This document shows positions 17,102 through 26,128 of a DNA stretch of 46,647 bases, one piece after another. How positions within the stretch are numbered: position 1 is the stretch's first letter; the number at the start of each line of letters is the position of its first letter. The translations under genes were made by a program, and so were the position numbers. The DNA comes from an uncultured Saprospirales bacterium (GTDB lineage Bacteria > Bacteroidota > Bacteroidia > Chitinophagales > Saprospiraceae), in NCBI GenBank assembly GCA_937899855.1, contig CALCCH010000559.1, forward strand, positions 1-46,647, in the 5' to 3' direction. A model generated the notes under the pieces. The model was given only the letters and a program-made list of their open reading frames with translations. It did not search any database and was not told the DNA's origin.

Positions 17102-17854
17102 TTACAAACGCTCCAACAAACGAATCACCTCCGGTTTTTTACGGACCGATACCGGTACCTCCGAGCCATCTCGCATCCGCAGGTAGCCTCCCTCCGTCTT
17201 GACGTAGGCCTGGATCAATGCGGCATTGATCAGGTGCGATTGGTGGACCCGGACGAAGCGGTGCTCGTGCAGGAGCTTGTCGTACTCCTTGAGCGTTTTG
17301 GTAACCAGGAGCTTGCTTCCGTCGGTAAAGTAAAAATGGGTATAGTTGCCCGTCGATTCGCAGCGGACAATGTCCGCAATCTCGGCCACCAGGATTTTCT
17401 CCTGGGTGTGGAGGGCCAGGCGGCGGGGCGGTTCGCGTTTTTTGACGGTATCCAGAAGGAGGTCCATGCCCGCGGCCGATTCCGGGAGGCCCCGGTGGAG
17501 CTGGGCTTTGATCTTAGCTACGGCGGCCACGAGGTCGTCGGGGTCGACGGGTTTGAGGAGGTAGTCGACGGCGGAGTAGCGAAAGGCTTTGATGGCGAAG
17601 GCGTCGGAAGCGGTGGTGAAGATCACCCGGTAATTTTTGGTGGGTAGGATTTCGAGGAGGTCAAAACCCGTTCCGTCCTGAAGTTGGATGTCGAGGAAGA
17701 GGATATCGGGGGCTTGCTGGCGCAGGAGCTTGGCGCCGCTCACCACCCCTTCGGCCGTACCGACCACCCGGACCGCTGGACAGTAGGCCTCCAGATCGGC
17801 CTTTAGGTTGGCAATGGCGGCGGGCATGTCGTCGATTATCACGGCAGAGATCAT
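17102..17854 (-). CDS. LytTR-family response regulator
   Basis: A 250-residue protein with an N-terminal receiver domain: acidic pocket IDDM (Asp8/Asp9), phospho-acceptor Asp55 in DILFLDIQLQDG, Thr/Ser switch in VIFTTASD, and Lys in YLLKPVD. The C-terminal LytTR DNA-binding domain (about 145-248) contains ILVAEIADIVRCESTGNYTHFYF and FVRVHQSHLINAALIQAYVKTEGGYLRM. It is transcribed after two histidine kinase genes on the same strand. LytTR regulators typically pair with LytS-type kinases, so the propeller kinase at 20208-23276 is the likely partner, but the adjacent TPR kinase may also feed it. Confidence 0.93.
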   Translation of the reverse strand: MISAVIIDDMPAAIANLKADLEAYCPAVRVVGTAEGVVSGAKLLRQQAPDILFLDIQLQDGTGFDLLEILPTKNYRVIFTTASDAFAIKAFRYSAVDYLLKPVDPDDLVAAVAKIKAQLHRGLPESAAGMDLLLDTVKKREPPRRLALHTQEKILVAEIADIVRCESTGNYTHFYFTDGSKLLVTKTLKEYDKLLHEHRFVRVHQSHLINAALIQAYVKTEGGYLRMRDGSEVPVSVRKKPEVIRLLERL

Positions 17855-17871
17855 AGCGAATTACTTTGCCC

Positions 17872-17879
17872 CAAAGGTA
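17872..17879 (-). promoter_or_regulatory. Possible -7 element of the LytTR regulator
   Basis: On the minus strand the octamer is TACCTTTG, an exact match to the Bacteroidota -7 consensus TAnnTTTG, 18 bases before the ATG at 17854. No TTG is seen at the expected -33 distance, so support is partial. If real, the regulator can be transcribed apart from the upstream kinase. Confidence 0.38.
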
Positions 17880-17913
17880 CTGGTTTTTCTCCAGACGCGC
17901 CCGCTGCCCTAGC

Positions 17914-20001
17914 CTAGCCCATCAGGGCGGGCTGGTTGTTGAGTTCGGATTGGGCAATGGCCTTTTCGGGCAGGGCAATGAAAAAGGTACTGCCGATCCC
18001 CTTTTCCGATTCCACCCAAATCTCCCCCAAGTGGCGATCGACGATTCGTTTGCACGTCGCCAAGCCAATTCCGGTTCCCTCGTATTCTTCCCGGGTGTGC
18101 AAGCGGTGGAACATGTCAAAAATCTTTTCCTTGGATTGCTCGTCGATACCGATGCCATTGTCCTTGACGTAGAGGGCACGCCGGCCCTGGACCATTTGAA
18201 AGCCCACTTCTACCCGCGGCGCTTCCGTATCCACAAACTTGATGGCATTGCTGATGAGGTTTTGAAACAACTGGACCATCTGACTCGGATCGGCCTTGAT
18301 CTTGGGCAAGTCGTGATAATGTACTTGCATATCGACCTGCTTCTCTTCGCTGGCAGCCCGCAGGTTAGACGTCACCATGGCCATGATATCGGTCGCCTCT
18401 ACCCAACGTTGGTTGCCCCCGCGGGTCTCGACCCGGGAGTAGGCCAGCAAGTCATCGAGCAAGGTCTGCATCCGATCCACCGCATCCACGACGTAGTACA
18501 TAAATTCGTGGGCCTGATCGTCAAAGAGTTGATTGTAACGTTTCTTGAGTAAGGTGGTGTAGGAGCTGATCATTCGCAGCGGCTCCTTCAAATCGTGCGA
18601 GGCGACGTAAGCAAACTGCTGCAAGTCTTCATTAGACAATTCCAACTGTTTGTTCTGACGATGAATTTGCTCGTTCTTCTCTTCCAACAAGCCCACCAGG
18701 CGTTTTTGCATCCGAAAGCGACTGAACCAAAGCAGGGCCAGACCGAGGAAGAAAATCAGCGTTCCACCCATGAGGTAAAAATTCAGACTGCGGATTTTCT
18801 GCTCCGTTTCGAGGAGGGCCTTTTCAGTGGTCAGTAGGGCGATTTGATCTTCGCGCTTTTGGACTTCGTAACGCGTCTTGGCCTCGCCCATTTCCCGCAC
18901 CGACGATTCGGTAATGATCGAATCTTTGAGGGCAATGTAATCGTGCAGGTACATATTGGCCAGCCGGTGCTCGCCACTCTTACCGTAGGATTCCGCAAAG
19001 GCTTCGTAAATTTCCATCCGCCGCTGTTTCGACCCGATCTCCGTCGCCAAACCCTTGGCCCGGTGGAGGTACTTCAAGGATTCCGAGTGCCGGTCCAATT
19101 CGTTGAGCACCCGCCCCAGGGCCAGGTACGAACCAATCAAACTCCACTTGTCGCCCACTTCTTCCTTGATCGTAATTGACTCCAGAAAGTAGCGCTTGGC
19201 TTCGGGCAAGTTGCCCATCCCCTCGTAAATCGAGCCAATGATTTGCAGGGCGTAGGATACGCCCGTCCGGTACGACAATTCCTCCGCAATGGCCAGGGAA
19301 TGTTTGCTGTATTCGAGGGCCTTATCGTATTCCTCCGTCTTGATGTACACACTCGCGATCGCTCCCAAACAAGAGTAAACCACCTTCTGATTGCCGATGG
19401 CTTCACAAATCGACAGCGACCGTTGGTAGTAATCAAAAGCGTCCTGATAATTTTGTTGGTAGTACAGAATCGATCCCAAGCCATACAGCGATCCGGCGAT
19501 TTCCAGGGAGTCATTATTACTCTCGTGAATCCGCAGCACCTCAATGTTGTACTGATAGGCCTTGTTGTAATCGCCAAGGTCCTGGTAGATCTTAGCAAGG
19601 TTGTTGTAAGCGTTCGCCACCGAGCGTTCTTCGAAAGCCTCGGTAGGCAATTCTTTCATCTCCATAAATGAGGCCAGGGCATCCTCGTAGTGGTTGAGGC
19701 GATACTGGGCAAAACCCAAGAGCAGCAAGAGATCACCCGAGCGGTAGTTGTGCCCCGCTTCGCGCAAGGCCTCCAGAGCTTGGGTGCACCGCTCCATACA
19801 CTCTTCGTAAGCTTCCAACTTGCGGAGCTGTAGCCCCAACTCGTAAGTGTGGTCGACCAGTCGCTCGATATTCTTGGCCGCCAGGGCCTCCGCGACCACT
19901 TGACGCAAGCTATCCGTTTTTGCTTCCTTTGCCACCGTGAAGTTCAAACCAGATAGAAATAATACGAGAACCAGTAAATATTTCTGGTTGGGGATGCCCA
20001 T
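17914..20001 (-). CDS. TPR-containing sensor histidine kinase
   Basis: A 695-residue protein. A signal peptide at 1-25 (LLVLVLFLSGLNFTVA) is followed by about seven tetratricopeptide repeats (about 50-360; e.g. ANAYNNLAKIYQDLGDYNKAYQ) and a transmembrane span at 408-426. After a coiled coil comes a HisKA domain, with phospho-acceptor His469 in YVASHDLKEPLRM. The HATPase_c domain has an N-box (LFQNLISNAIKF) and G-boxes (DNGIGI, GTGIGLATCKRIV). The TPR region is therefore periplasmic. The nearest regulator gene is the LytTR protein 59 bases downstream. Most HisKA kinases use OmpR- or NtrC-type regulators, so the pairing here is uncertain. Confidence 0.92.
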   Translation of the reverse strand: MGIPNQKYLLVLVLFLSGLNFTVAKEAKTDSLRQVVAEALAAKNIERLVDHTYELGLQLRKLEAYEECMERCTQALEALREAGHNYRSGDLLLLLGFAQYRLNHYEDALASFMEMKELPTEAFEERSVANAYNNLAKIYQDLGDYNKAYQYNIEVLRIHESNNDSLEIAGSLYGLGSILYYQQNYQDAFDYYQRSLSICEAIGNQKVVYSCLGAIASVYIKTEEYDKALEYSKHSLAIAEELSYRTGVSYALQIIGSIYEGMGNLPEAKRYFLESITIKEEVGDKWSLIGSYLALGRVLNELDRHSESLKYLHRAKGLATEIGSKQRRMEIYEAFAESYGKSGEHRLANMYLHDYIALKDSIITESSVREMGEAKTRYEVQKREDQIALLTTEKALLETEQKIRSLNFYLMGGTLIFFLGLALLWFSRFRMQKRLVGLLEEKNEQIHRQNKQLELSNEDLQQFAYVASHDLKEPLRMISSYTTLLKKRYNQLFDDQAHEFMYYVVDAVDRMQTLLDDLLAYSRVETRGGNQRWVEATDIMAMVTSNLRAASEEKQVDMQVHYHDLPKIKADPSQMVQLFQNLISNAIKFVDTEAPRVEVGFQMVQGRRALYVKDNGIGIDEQSKEKIFDMFHRLHTREEYEGTGIGLATCKRIVDRHLGEIWVESEKGIGSTFFIALPEKAIAQSELNNQPALMG

Positions 20002-20055
20002 GTAATAATGGCTTAAGTTTTGAAAAATGTACTCCTTACCGGAGCGATAACATAT

Positions 20056-20088
20056 AGTTAACGCTAATGTAAATGCGCTGGGTTAACT
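20056..20088. repeat. Inverted repeat upstream of the TPR kinase
   Basis: AGTTAAC (20056-20062) and GTTAACT (20082-20088) are exact complements separated by 19 bases, 55 bases before the kinase start codon. They lie in the 206-base gap between the two kinase genes, which otherwise shows no gene. It could be a dimeric regulator site. Confidence 0.35.
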
Positions 20089-20207
20089 TTTGGTTCGCAA
20101 ATTTTATTCCAAACCCCAGGAAAAAAAGTGAATTTCAGCCTAACGACCCATGAAAACACAAAATATACGATAAATCATATTACATTGCATCCAAACGAAG
20201 GATTTAC

Positions 20208-23200
20208 TTATGCGGATTCCGGCCAGGTGGGCATCCGTAATTGGACCCGAGTGCCGGCCGCTCGACCGTCTGTTTCGAGGTCTTCAATCTGTAGGGCGGG
20301 TGCGTCCAAATCCTGTTGGGTCAGCAGTAGGAGCCGCTCCTGAATGACTTGCAGGGCGGTAGATTTGTGTTGGGCCTCGCGTTGGCTACTGAGCTGGCGG
20401 GCGCGGGCGCGGCCGATGCCATTGTCGCTCACGGTACAGCGAAGGTGGGTACTGCTGGCGGTGAAATGTAAGTCGATCTTGCCACGCCGTTCGACCAGTT
20501 GGGCCACGCCGTGGATGATGGCGTTTTCGACAAAGGGTTGGATCATCATGGGGGGTATCCAGAGGGCTTCGGTGTCCAGGTCGGGATCGAAGGTGATGTG
20601 GTAATCGAAGGACTGGCCCCTGCTGAATTGCTCCAGCATTAGGTAGTTATCGAGGCCTTGAATTTCTTGAGCCAAGGTGATGCGGCTGCTGCGGGAATTT
20701 TCGAGGGTATTGCGCATCAGCTTGGAAAACTTGGCCAACTGGTAGCGGGCCTTGCGGTGATCCCGCTCGCCAATCAATTGTTGAATTGAATTGAGGGCGT
20801 TGAAAATAAAGTGGGGATTCATCTGCAATTGCAGGGCTTTTTGCTCAAGCTGCAGCAACTTTTTCTCCAACTCCAAACGCGCCCGCTCCGCCGCTGCGGC
20901 CCGACGGATGCGATTGACCCGCCAACGCGTCAATCCCACCACCACCGACAGGAGCAACAACAGCCCCCCCAGACGGAACCACCAGCGCTGCCAAAAGGGC
21001 GTACGGATGTAAAAGGGCACGGCCAGGGGCAACTCGTTCGTGACCTGGTCCTCGTTGTAAGCACGTACTTTAAAGGTGTAGCGACCTGGTGGCAGATTAG
21101 AATAGTTGACCGAGCGGTTGGCCGTTCGGGGCGACCAATCCGTTTCGTAACCCTCCAACTGCCATTCGTAGGTAACCTTACCCTGGTTGGAGTGGTTGAT
21201 GCCGCGGAAGAAAAAACCCAGGCTATTGGCCGCGTGGGGCAATTGCAAGCCCGGCTGGAGCCCGCCCCAACTGTCGACCCATTCCCCGTAAGGCGTTTGC
21301 CGCAGGGGATCGTAAAAGAGTTGTACCTCCTCCAGGTGTACGCGCGGGGCCACCGTATTTTTCCGACCACTACCGGGCCGGTAATGCGTCAGTCCGTTCA
21401 TGGTGCCAAACCACAAATCGCCCCGCCGGTCGCAAATCACGGCATTGCTACACGTCTCTCCTCCTCTAAAGCCCTCCGCGTAGCCGTAGGGTACGATCTC
21501 CGCAATTTCCCGAGCCGCATCCAAAGACAGGCGATCCACCCCCCGTTCGTGTCCAATCCACAGGTGGCCAACTCGGTCAAAAACCATCTGGTAGATATTA
21601 TTGGAGCTCAGACCCTCGCGGGTACCAAAGGATTGGAGCTCCAGGGAATCGCCCCGCAAGCGCAGCCGGAAGATGCCCCCCCGGGTCGGTCCCCCCCACA
21701 GGTAACCCAGACTGTCGAAGGCTAGGGTCCGTACCTCGTCGTCCGGCAAGCCGAGTTTGGTATTGAAAAGTTGAACGCCTTGGAGGGTATCCAAAAAGCC
21801 TAGCCCCTGGTAACGCGTCGCGAACCAGAGACGCTCCCGGCCCTCCAGCAGCAGGTCGTAGATGTAGTTGGCGAGAAAATCACCCTGGCGGTTGTAGGAA
21901 ACAATGCGGTAGCCCCGCCCCAGGGAATCGGCAGGTTCGGGACTCAGGCAGGTAATGCCACCACCGGTAGTGGCCACCCAGATCCGCCCCCGGGTATCTT
22001 CCACCAGATCGCGAATGAGACCAGTACCGACGCCTTCCACCTCACCGTACAAGCGAAAGGTATCCCGATCGTAGCGCCCCAAACCGCGATTGTCAAAACC
22101 CATCCACAATTGCCCCCGACTATCGTACAACACGGTCCGCGATTTGGTAGCCACCCAGCCCGAATCGCGTCCGTAGTGTACAAACCCCTCCCCATCAAAA
22201 CGGGATACGCCCCGCGAAGTCGACAACCACAGTTGTCCCGTGCTGTCCTCGGCGATGCCGTAAATTTCTTTATCGATCAAGCCATCGGCCTCGTCGTACA
22301 GTACGAACTGCTGCCCCGAATACTTGCTTACCCCACCCCCCGACGTTCCCACCCAGTGGTTGCCCCAGCTGTCCTGTACGATCGCGCGTACGTCGTTGCT
22401 CTCCAGCCCGTCCCGTTCCTGTAGGTAGCGGAGGCTGCTGTCGCGGGGATTCCAAATGTTGATGCCCGCATCGGTGGTCCCCATCCAGATTTCCCCACTG
22501 GCCGACTCGTGAATGGACACGACCCGCTCGCTCGACAGGCCCTCGGCCCGCCCCAGGGCCATCCACAGGCTTTGTCCATCCGAACATTGGACGCCCCCAC
22601 CCTCCGTCGCTATCCAAATCCGTCCCGTTTGGTCCTCCAGTAGTTCGAAGGGCAGAGCACCATTCCAGCCTTCTTCTATACCAAAATGCCGAACGTTCCC
22701 CCGCGGACTGAGCACGAAGATTCCACGACTCCCCCCCAACCACACAAAACCGTGACGGTCGACCAGGCAGCAACGCAGATCGGTATTGCCCAGTAAGGGG
22801 TGAGTGGTGGGATAAGACTGGATAGAGTCGTCCTGAAAATAGTACAGCCCCCGCTGGGTGGCCAACCACAACCGCTGTTCTCGTCCCCGGCTGATGTCGT
22901 ACACCAGCAGGTTGCGCGGACTGGGCCAGGCTCGAAATTGCTGCCCATCGTAGCTACAAAGGCCCTGATCCGTTCCGATCCAGAGATCACCCGCCTCGTC
23001 TTCGCAGATGCTCAGCACGTAATTGCTCCGCAGGCCCTGAGCCTGGGTAAAATTGCGAAATTCGCTGCCGTCATAACGGCTCAGTCCCCCACCCCAGGTC
23101 CCCATCCAGATGAAGGCCCGCCGATCCTCCAGCAGATCGTAGACTTGCGACTGCGCCAGTCCATCTTTTCCCGAGAAATTGCGGATATATTACTCCTGGG

Positions 23201-23276
23201 CCTGCAGGAGCCGACCGACGAGGAGCCCCGCCAGGAAGAGCAGGGCTTGGAGCCAGATGGAAGGGGTGCGAATCAT
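20208..23276 (-). pseudogene. Propeller-sensor LytS-type histidine kinase interrupted by an in-frame TAA after the signal peptide
   Basis: The frame opens at ATG 23276 with a good signal peptide (MIRTPSIWLQALLFLAG, ending LLQAQE). It meets TAA at 23190-23192, then continues in the same frame with YIRNFSGKDGLAQSQVYDLL, a normal start of the propeller sensor. The open part runs to 20208. The next ATG (23105) lies inside the first propeller blade and gives 965 residues. Domains: about fourteen Reg_prop repeats, a Y_Y_Y domain (LPPGRYTFKVRAYN), one membrane span (WWFRLGGLLLLLSVVVGL), a His_kinase domain with the phospho-acceptor in QMNPHFIFNALNSIQ, and HATPase_c (DNGIGRARA). Without readthrough the protein would lack export. 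CAA (Gln) to TAA is one transition away. It is either a recent nonsense mutation, a sequence error, or recoding; the rest of the gene shows no decay. Confidence 0.82.
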
Positions 23277-23300
23277 TGGTAGTAAAGATGCTAAAAAATT

Positions 23301-23318
23301 GGGGAAGCCCCTTTCCCC
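23301..23318. repeat. Small hairpin in the divergent promoter region
   Basis: GGGGAA (23301-23306) and TTCCCC (23313-23318) form a 6-pair stem with loop GCCCCT. It lies between the divergent starts of the propeller kinase (23276) and the esterase (23377). On the plus strand a weak promoter-like pair follows: TTG at 23342 and TATTTTTA at 23362. Confidence 0.3.
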
Positions 23319-23376
23319 TTATTCTTGGGCGACGAAAATTCTTGGACTGATAAAAATCGCTTATTTTTACGCGATT

Positions 23377-24483
23377 ATGAAAGGGTCTACCGCCAGCGAA
23401 GCGACGAGGTTGAGAATTGAGCTCACTACTGCCGAACAGGACGATCGTCCGATCTACATCACGGGCAATTTTAATGCCTGGCGGGTAGATCAGGCCGAGT
23501 TTTGCCTACAACGGCGGGAGGACGGGAGCTACCACCTCGATTTTCCGGAGGAGGTGGCCGTACCCGACCCCATCGAATACAAGTACGTAAAGGGCAGCTG
23601 GGCCAACGAGGAGGTCGATCAATTTGGGAACAAGTTGAACAACCGGCAGGTATTTGGGCCGGAAGGTGTCATTCGGGACCACGTCCCGCGTTGGCGCCGC
23701 AACGGACGGGCTTACCGCGAGGACTTGCTCCCCGAACCTTTTATCATTTCCGAGCATTTCGAAATTCCGCAGCTCATCAAAACGCGGCGCATTACGGCAC
23801 TTTTGCCCCACGACTACCACGAAACCGACCGCCGCTACCCGGTGCTCTACCTCCAAGACGGGCAAAACCTTTTTGACGATTACGCCCCCTTTGGCAGTTG
23901 GGGGGTCGATAAAAAACTGGCCATTCTCAATGAAAAAGGCTTGGGCGACCTGATCGTAGTCGCCATCGACCACGCCGAGGAGAAGCGCATCAAGGAATTT
24001 ACCCCTTCCCAGCAAACGCGCCTGGGAATCGGAAATGGTAAGAAATACGTCCGTTTTCTAGCCGACACCCTCAAGCCCTACATCGACGAGCATTTTCGCA
24101 CCCTCCCCGACGCCATCCACACCGGCATCGGCGGCAGCTCGATGGGGGGACTGATCAGCCTCTACGCCGGGATGATGTACCCCGAAGTATACAGCAAATG
24201 GATGATCTTTTCGCCCTCCCTCTGGGTCGCCCCCGATTTGCCCCTCGACGCCTCCGATATGTACACCGACTTTAATCGCCGCGTCTACCTCTACGCCGGT
24301 GATCAGGAAAGTGCCCACCTCATCGAGCGGGTCGAGCAGCTTCGGAATACCCTACAGGACAATCACGGCCCCGGCGTGGTGGCCGACCTCACGCTTTCCA
24401 TCCGCCCCGGCGGCATTCATAACGAACACCACTGGGGCATGGAATTTCCCAAAGCCGTCGAGTGGTTGTTTTTCCAATCGTAA
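23377..24483 (+). CDS. Esterase D/enterochelin-esterase-like hydrolase with N-terminal carbohydrate-binding-like domain
   Basis: The start is ATG 23377 (MKGSTASEATRLRIELTTAE); the open frame upstream overlaps the divergent promoter. The protein has 368 residues. Residues 10-100 resemble a glycogen/starch-binding (CBM20/CBM48-type) Ig fold, with IYITGNFNAWRVDQ and YEYKY-like strand IEYKYVKGSWANEE. The C-terminal alpha/beta hydrolase has LYLQDGQNLFDD (158-168), the nucleophile elbow GIGGSSMGG (Ser255) and a late catalytic-type His in GGIHNEHHWGMEF. There is no signal peptide. It is 13 bases before the aminopeptidase gene and about 1.6 kb before glgA, so a role on glucans is possible; the substrate is not shown by sequence. 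Confidence 0.85.
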   Translation: MKGSTASEATRLRIELTTAEQDDRPIYITGNFNAWRVDQAEFCLQRREDGSYHLDFPEEVAVPDPIEYKYVKGSWANEEVDQFGNKLNNRQVFGPEGVIRDHVPRWRRNGRAYREDLLPEPFIISEHFEIPQLIKTRRITALLPHDYHETDRRYPVLYLQDGQNLFDDYAPFGSWGVDKKLAILNEKGLGDLIVVAIDHAEEKRIKEFTPSQQTRLGIGNGKKYVRFLADTLKPYIDEHFRTLPDAIHTGIGGSSMGGLISLYAGMMYPEVYSKWMIFSPSLWVAPDLPLDASDMYTDFNRRVYLYAGDQESAHLIERVEQLRNTLQDNHGPGVVADLTLSIRPGGIHNEHHWGMEFPKAVEWLFFQS

Positions 24484-24496
24484 TTCACAATCCGGC

Positions 24497-26008
24497 ATGA
24501 ACCTAAAAGTATCAAAAGCCCTTCCCAAGGGCCCTACCACCACCCTCGTCCCCCTCGTAAAAGACGAGGCGCTTGAGCGCACCCTGTACCAACTGGCCGA
24601 GACCTGGGGCATCCCCGGCAAAGTCCTCACCGCCGATTTTCAGGCCAAAGCGGGACAACACCACTTGGTTTACGACCGAGCCTACGGACGGCACCACCTG
24701 ATCGGGCTGGGGGCGGAAGCTCGGCTTCCCCAAGTGGCCACAATCACCAAGAATTGGATCTTCCGCCACCGCGATCAACTTCCCGCTCACCCCGTGGTGC
24801 AGCTGTGGCCCGGTGCGGCCAAGGACGATCCATCCCTCATTCGGGAACGTTTGGAAGGGCTGGTACAGGGAGCCCTTCAGGGCCGCTACGATATTGGCCT
24901 GTACAAAACGGCTTCGGGAGAGACGCCGCCCTTTCGCAGCGCCAAGGCCAGTTTGAGCTTTTGGGGAGCCGGTGTCGATGCCAAACTACTGCGTCCCGCC
25001 CTCCGCAAGGCCGAGGCCATTGGCCAAGCGCAGCTGGAAATTCTGGACCTGGTCAACGGTCCAGGAAATAAGGTCATCCCCCAAACGCTGGCCGACTGGG
25101 CCAAGGCATCGGGAAAGGCGTACGGATACAAAGTGACGGTGTTCAACAAGAGTCAGTGTCTGAAAAAAGGACTGCACGCCCTGCTGGCGGTCAACCGCGG
25201 CAGCGAATACGATCCGGCTTTTATCATCATGGAGTACCGCCCCGCCAAGGCGGGTCGAAAGAAGCTTCCGGTGGTGGGGCTAGCGGGCAAGGGCGTGACC
25301 TTCGATACGGGGGGCTTGTCGATCAAGGGGGCGACCAACATGCACTACATGAAGAGCGATATGGGGGGCGCGGCGGCCGTCTTGGGCACCCTCGAAGCCT
25401 GCGCCCGGTTGCAATTGCCGGTACACCTCTACGCCATCGTTCCCACCACCGACAACTGCGTCGACGCCAACTCGGTCAAGCCCGGAGACGTGATCGACTC
25501 CTACAGCGGCAAGAGCATCGAGATCATCGATACCGATGCCGAGGGGCGGCTCATTTTGGCGGATGCCCTGTGCTACCTCCACCGCAATTTCCAACCCGAG
25601 ATCCTCATCGACCTGGCGACGCTCACGGGCAGTACGGTGCGTACCCTGGGCTACCACGCCGGGGGCCTGTTTACGGCCAACGATCAGCTGGCGCAGTTGC
25701 TCAGCGAGGCAGGGCAGGAAGTGGGCGAACGCCTCTGGCGCCTCCCCCTCTGGCAAGAGTACTTTGCCGACATGGAATCGGACGTAGCCGACATTCGCAA
25801 TTTCAGCGGCAAGCCCCTGGCGGGCGCCATCACGGCCGCCAAATTTTTGGAGTTCTTTACCGAGGATCATCCAGCCTGGGCCCACCTCGATATTGCGGGG
25901 GTCGCCTTTGGGCAATCGGGCCTGTCGAGCCAAAAAAGTGCTACGGGCTATGGGATCCGTTTGTTGATCCAATTTCTCGAAAAATGGCTACGGCAGAAGC
26001 GCCGTTGA
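24497..26008 (+). CDS. pepA: M17 leucyl aminopeptidase
   Basis: The start is ATG 24497 (MNLKVSKALPKG), 13 bases after the esterase stop; the longer frame upstream overlaps the esterase. The protein has 503 residues, matching the family. The catalytic domain has LAGKGVTFDTGGLSIKG (about 261-277), the metal-ligand strand SDMGGAAAVLG and the diagnostic DTDAEGRLILADAL (about 344-357). These supply the Lys, Asp and Glu ligands for the two metal ions and the catalytic Arg. It removes N-terminal residues from peptides in the cytoplasm as a hexamer. It is probably co-transcribed with the esterase. Confidence 0.94.
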   Translation: MNLKVSKALPKGPTTTLVPLVKDEALERTLYQLAETWGIPGKVLTADFQAKAGQHHLVYDRAYGRHHLIGLGAEARLPQVATITKNWIFRHRDQLPAHPVVQLWPGAAKDDPSLIRERLEGLVQGALQGRYDIGLYKTASGETPPFRSAKASLSFWGAGVDAKLLRPALRKAEAIGQAQLEILDLVNGPGNKVIPQTLADWAKASGKAYGYKVTVFNKSQCLKKGLHALLAVNRGSEYDPAFIIMEYRPAKAGRKKLPVVGLAGKGVTFDTGGLSIKGATNMHYMKSDMGGAAAVLGTLEACARLQLPVHLYAIVPTTDNCVDANSVKPGDVIDSYSGKSIEIIDTDAEGRLILADALCYLHRNFQPEILIDLATLTGSTVRTLGYHAGGLFTANDQLAQLLSEAGQEVGERLWRLPLWQEYFADMESDVADIRNFSGKPLAGAITAAKFLEFFTEDHPAWAHLDIAGVAFGQSGLSSQKSATGYGIRLLIQFLEKWLRQKRR

Positions 26009-26045
26009 GGCCCCTAAAGATTTAAAGCGGAATTAAGAAAGCAGA

Positions 26046-26077
26046 TTGCGGCGATTAAAAAAAAATGGCTAACTTCA
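26046..26077 (+). promoter_or_regulatory. Weak promoter-like element before glgA
   Basis: TTG at 26046-26048 and TAACTTCA at 26070-26077 are 21 bases apart, the right spacing for the Bacteroidota pattern, but the -7 element matches TAnnTTTG at only 4 of 6 fixed positions. An A-run (26056-26065) lies between. It sits in the 120-base gap before glgA. Confidence 0.3.
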
Positions 26078-26128
26078 AGCCTTACAAAACGGAACAACTA
26101 CACGCACCAAACCCCCGCTAAAGCCTCC

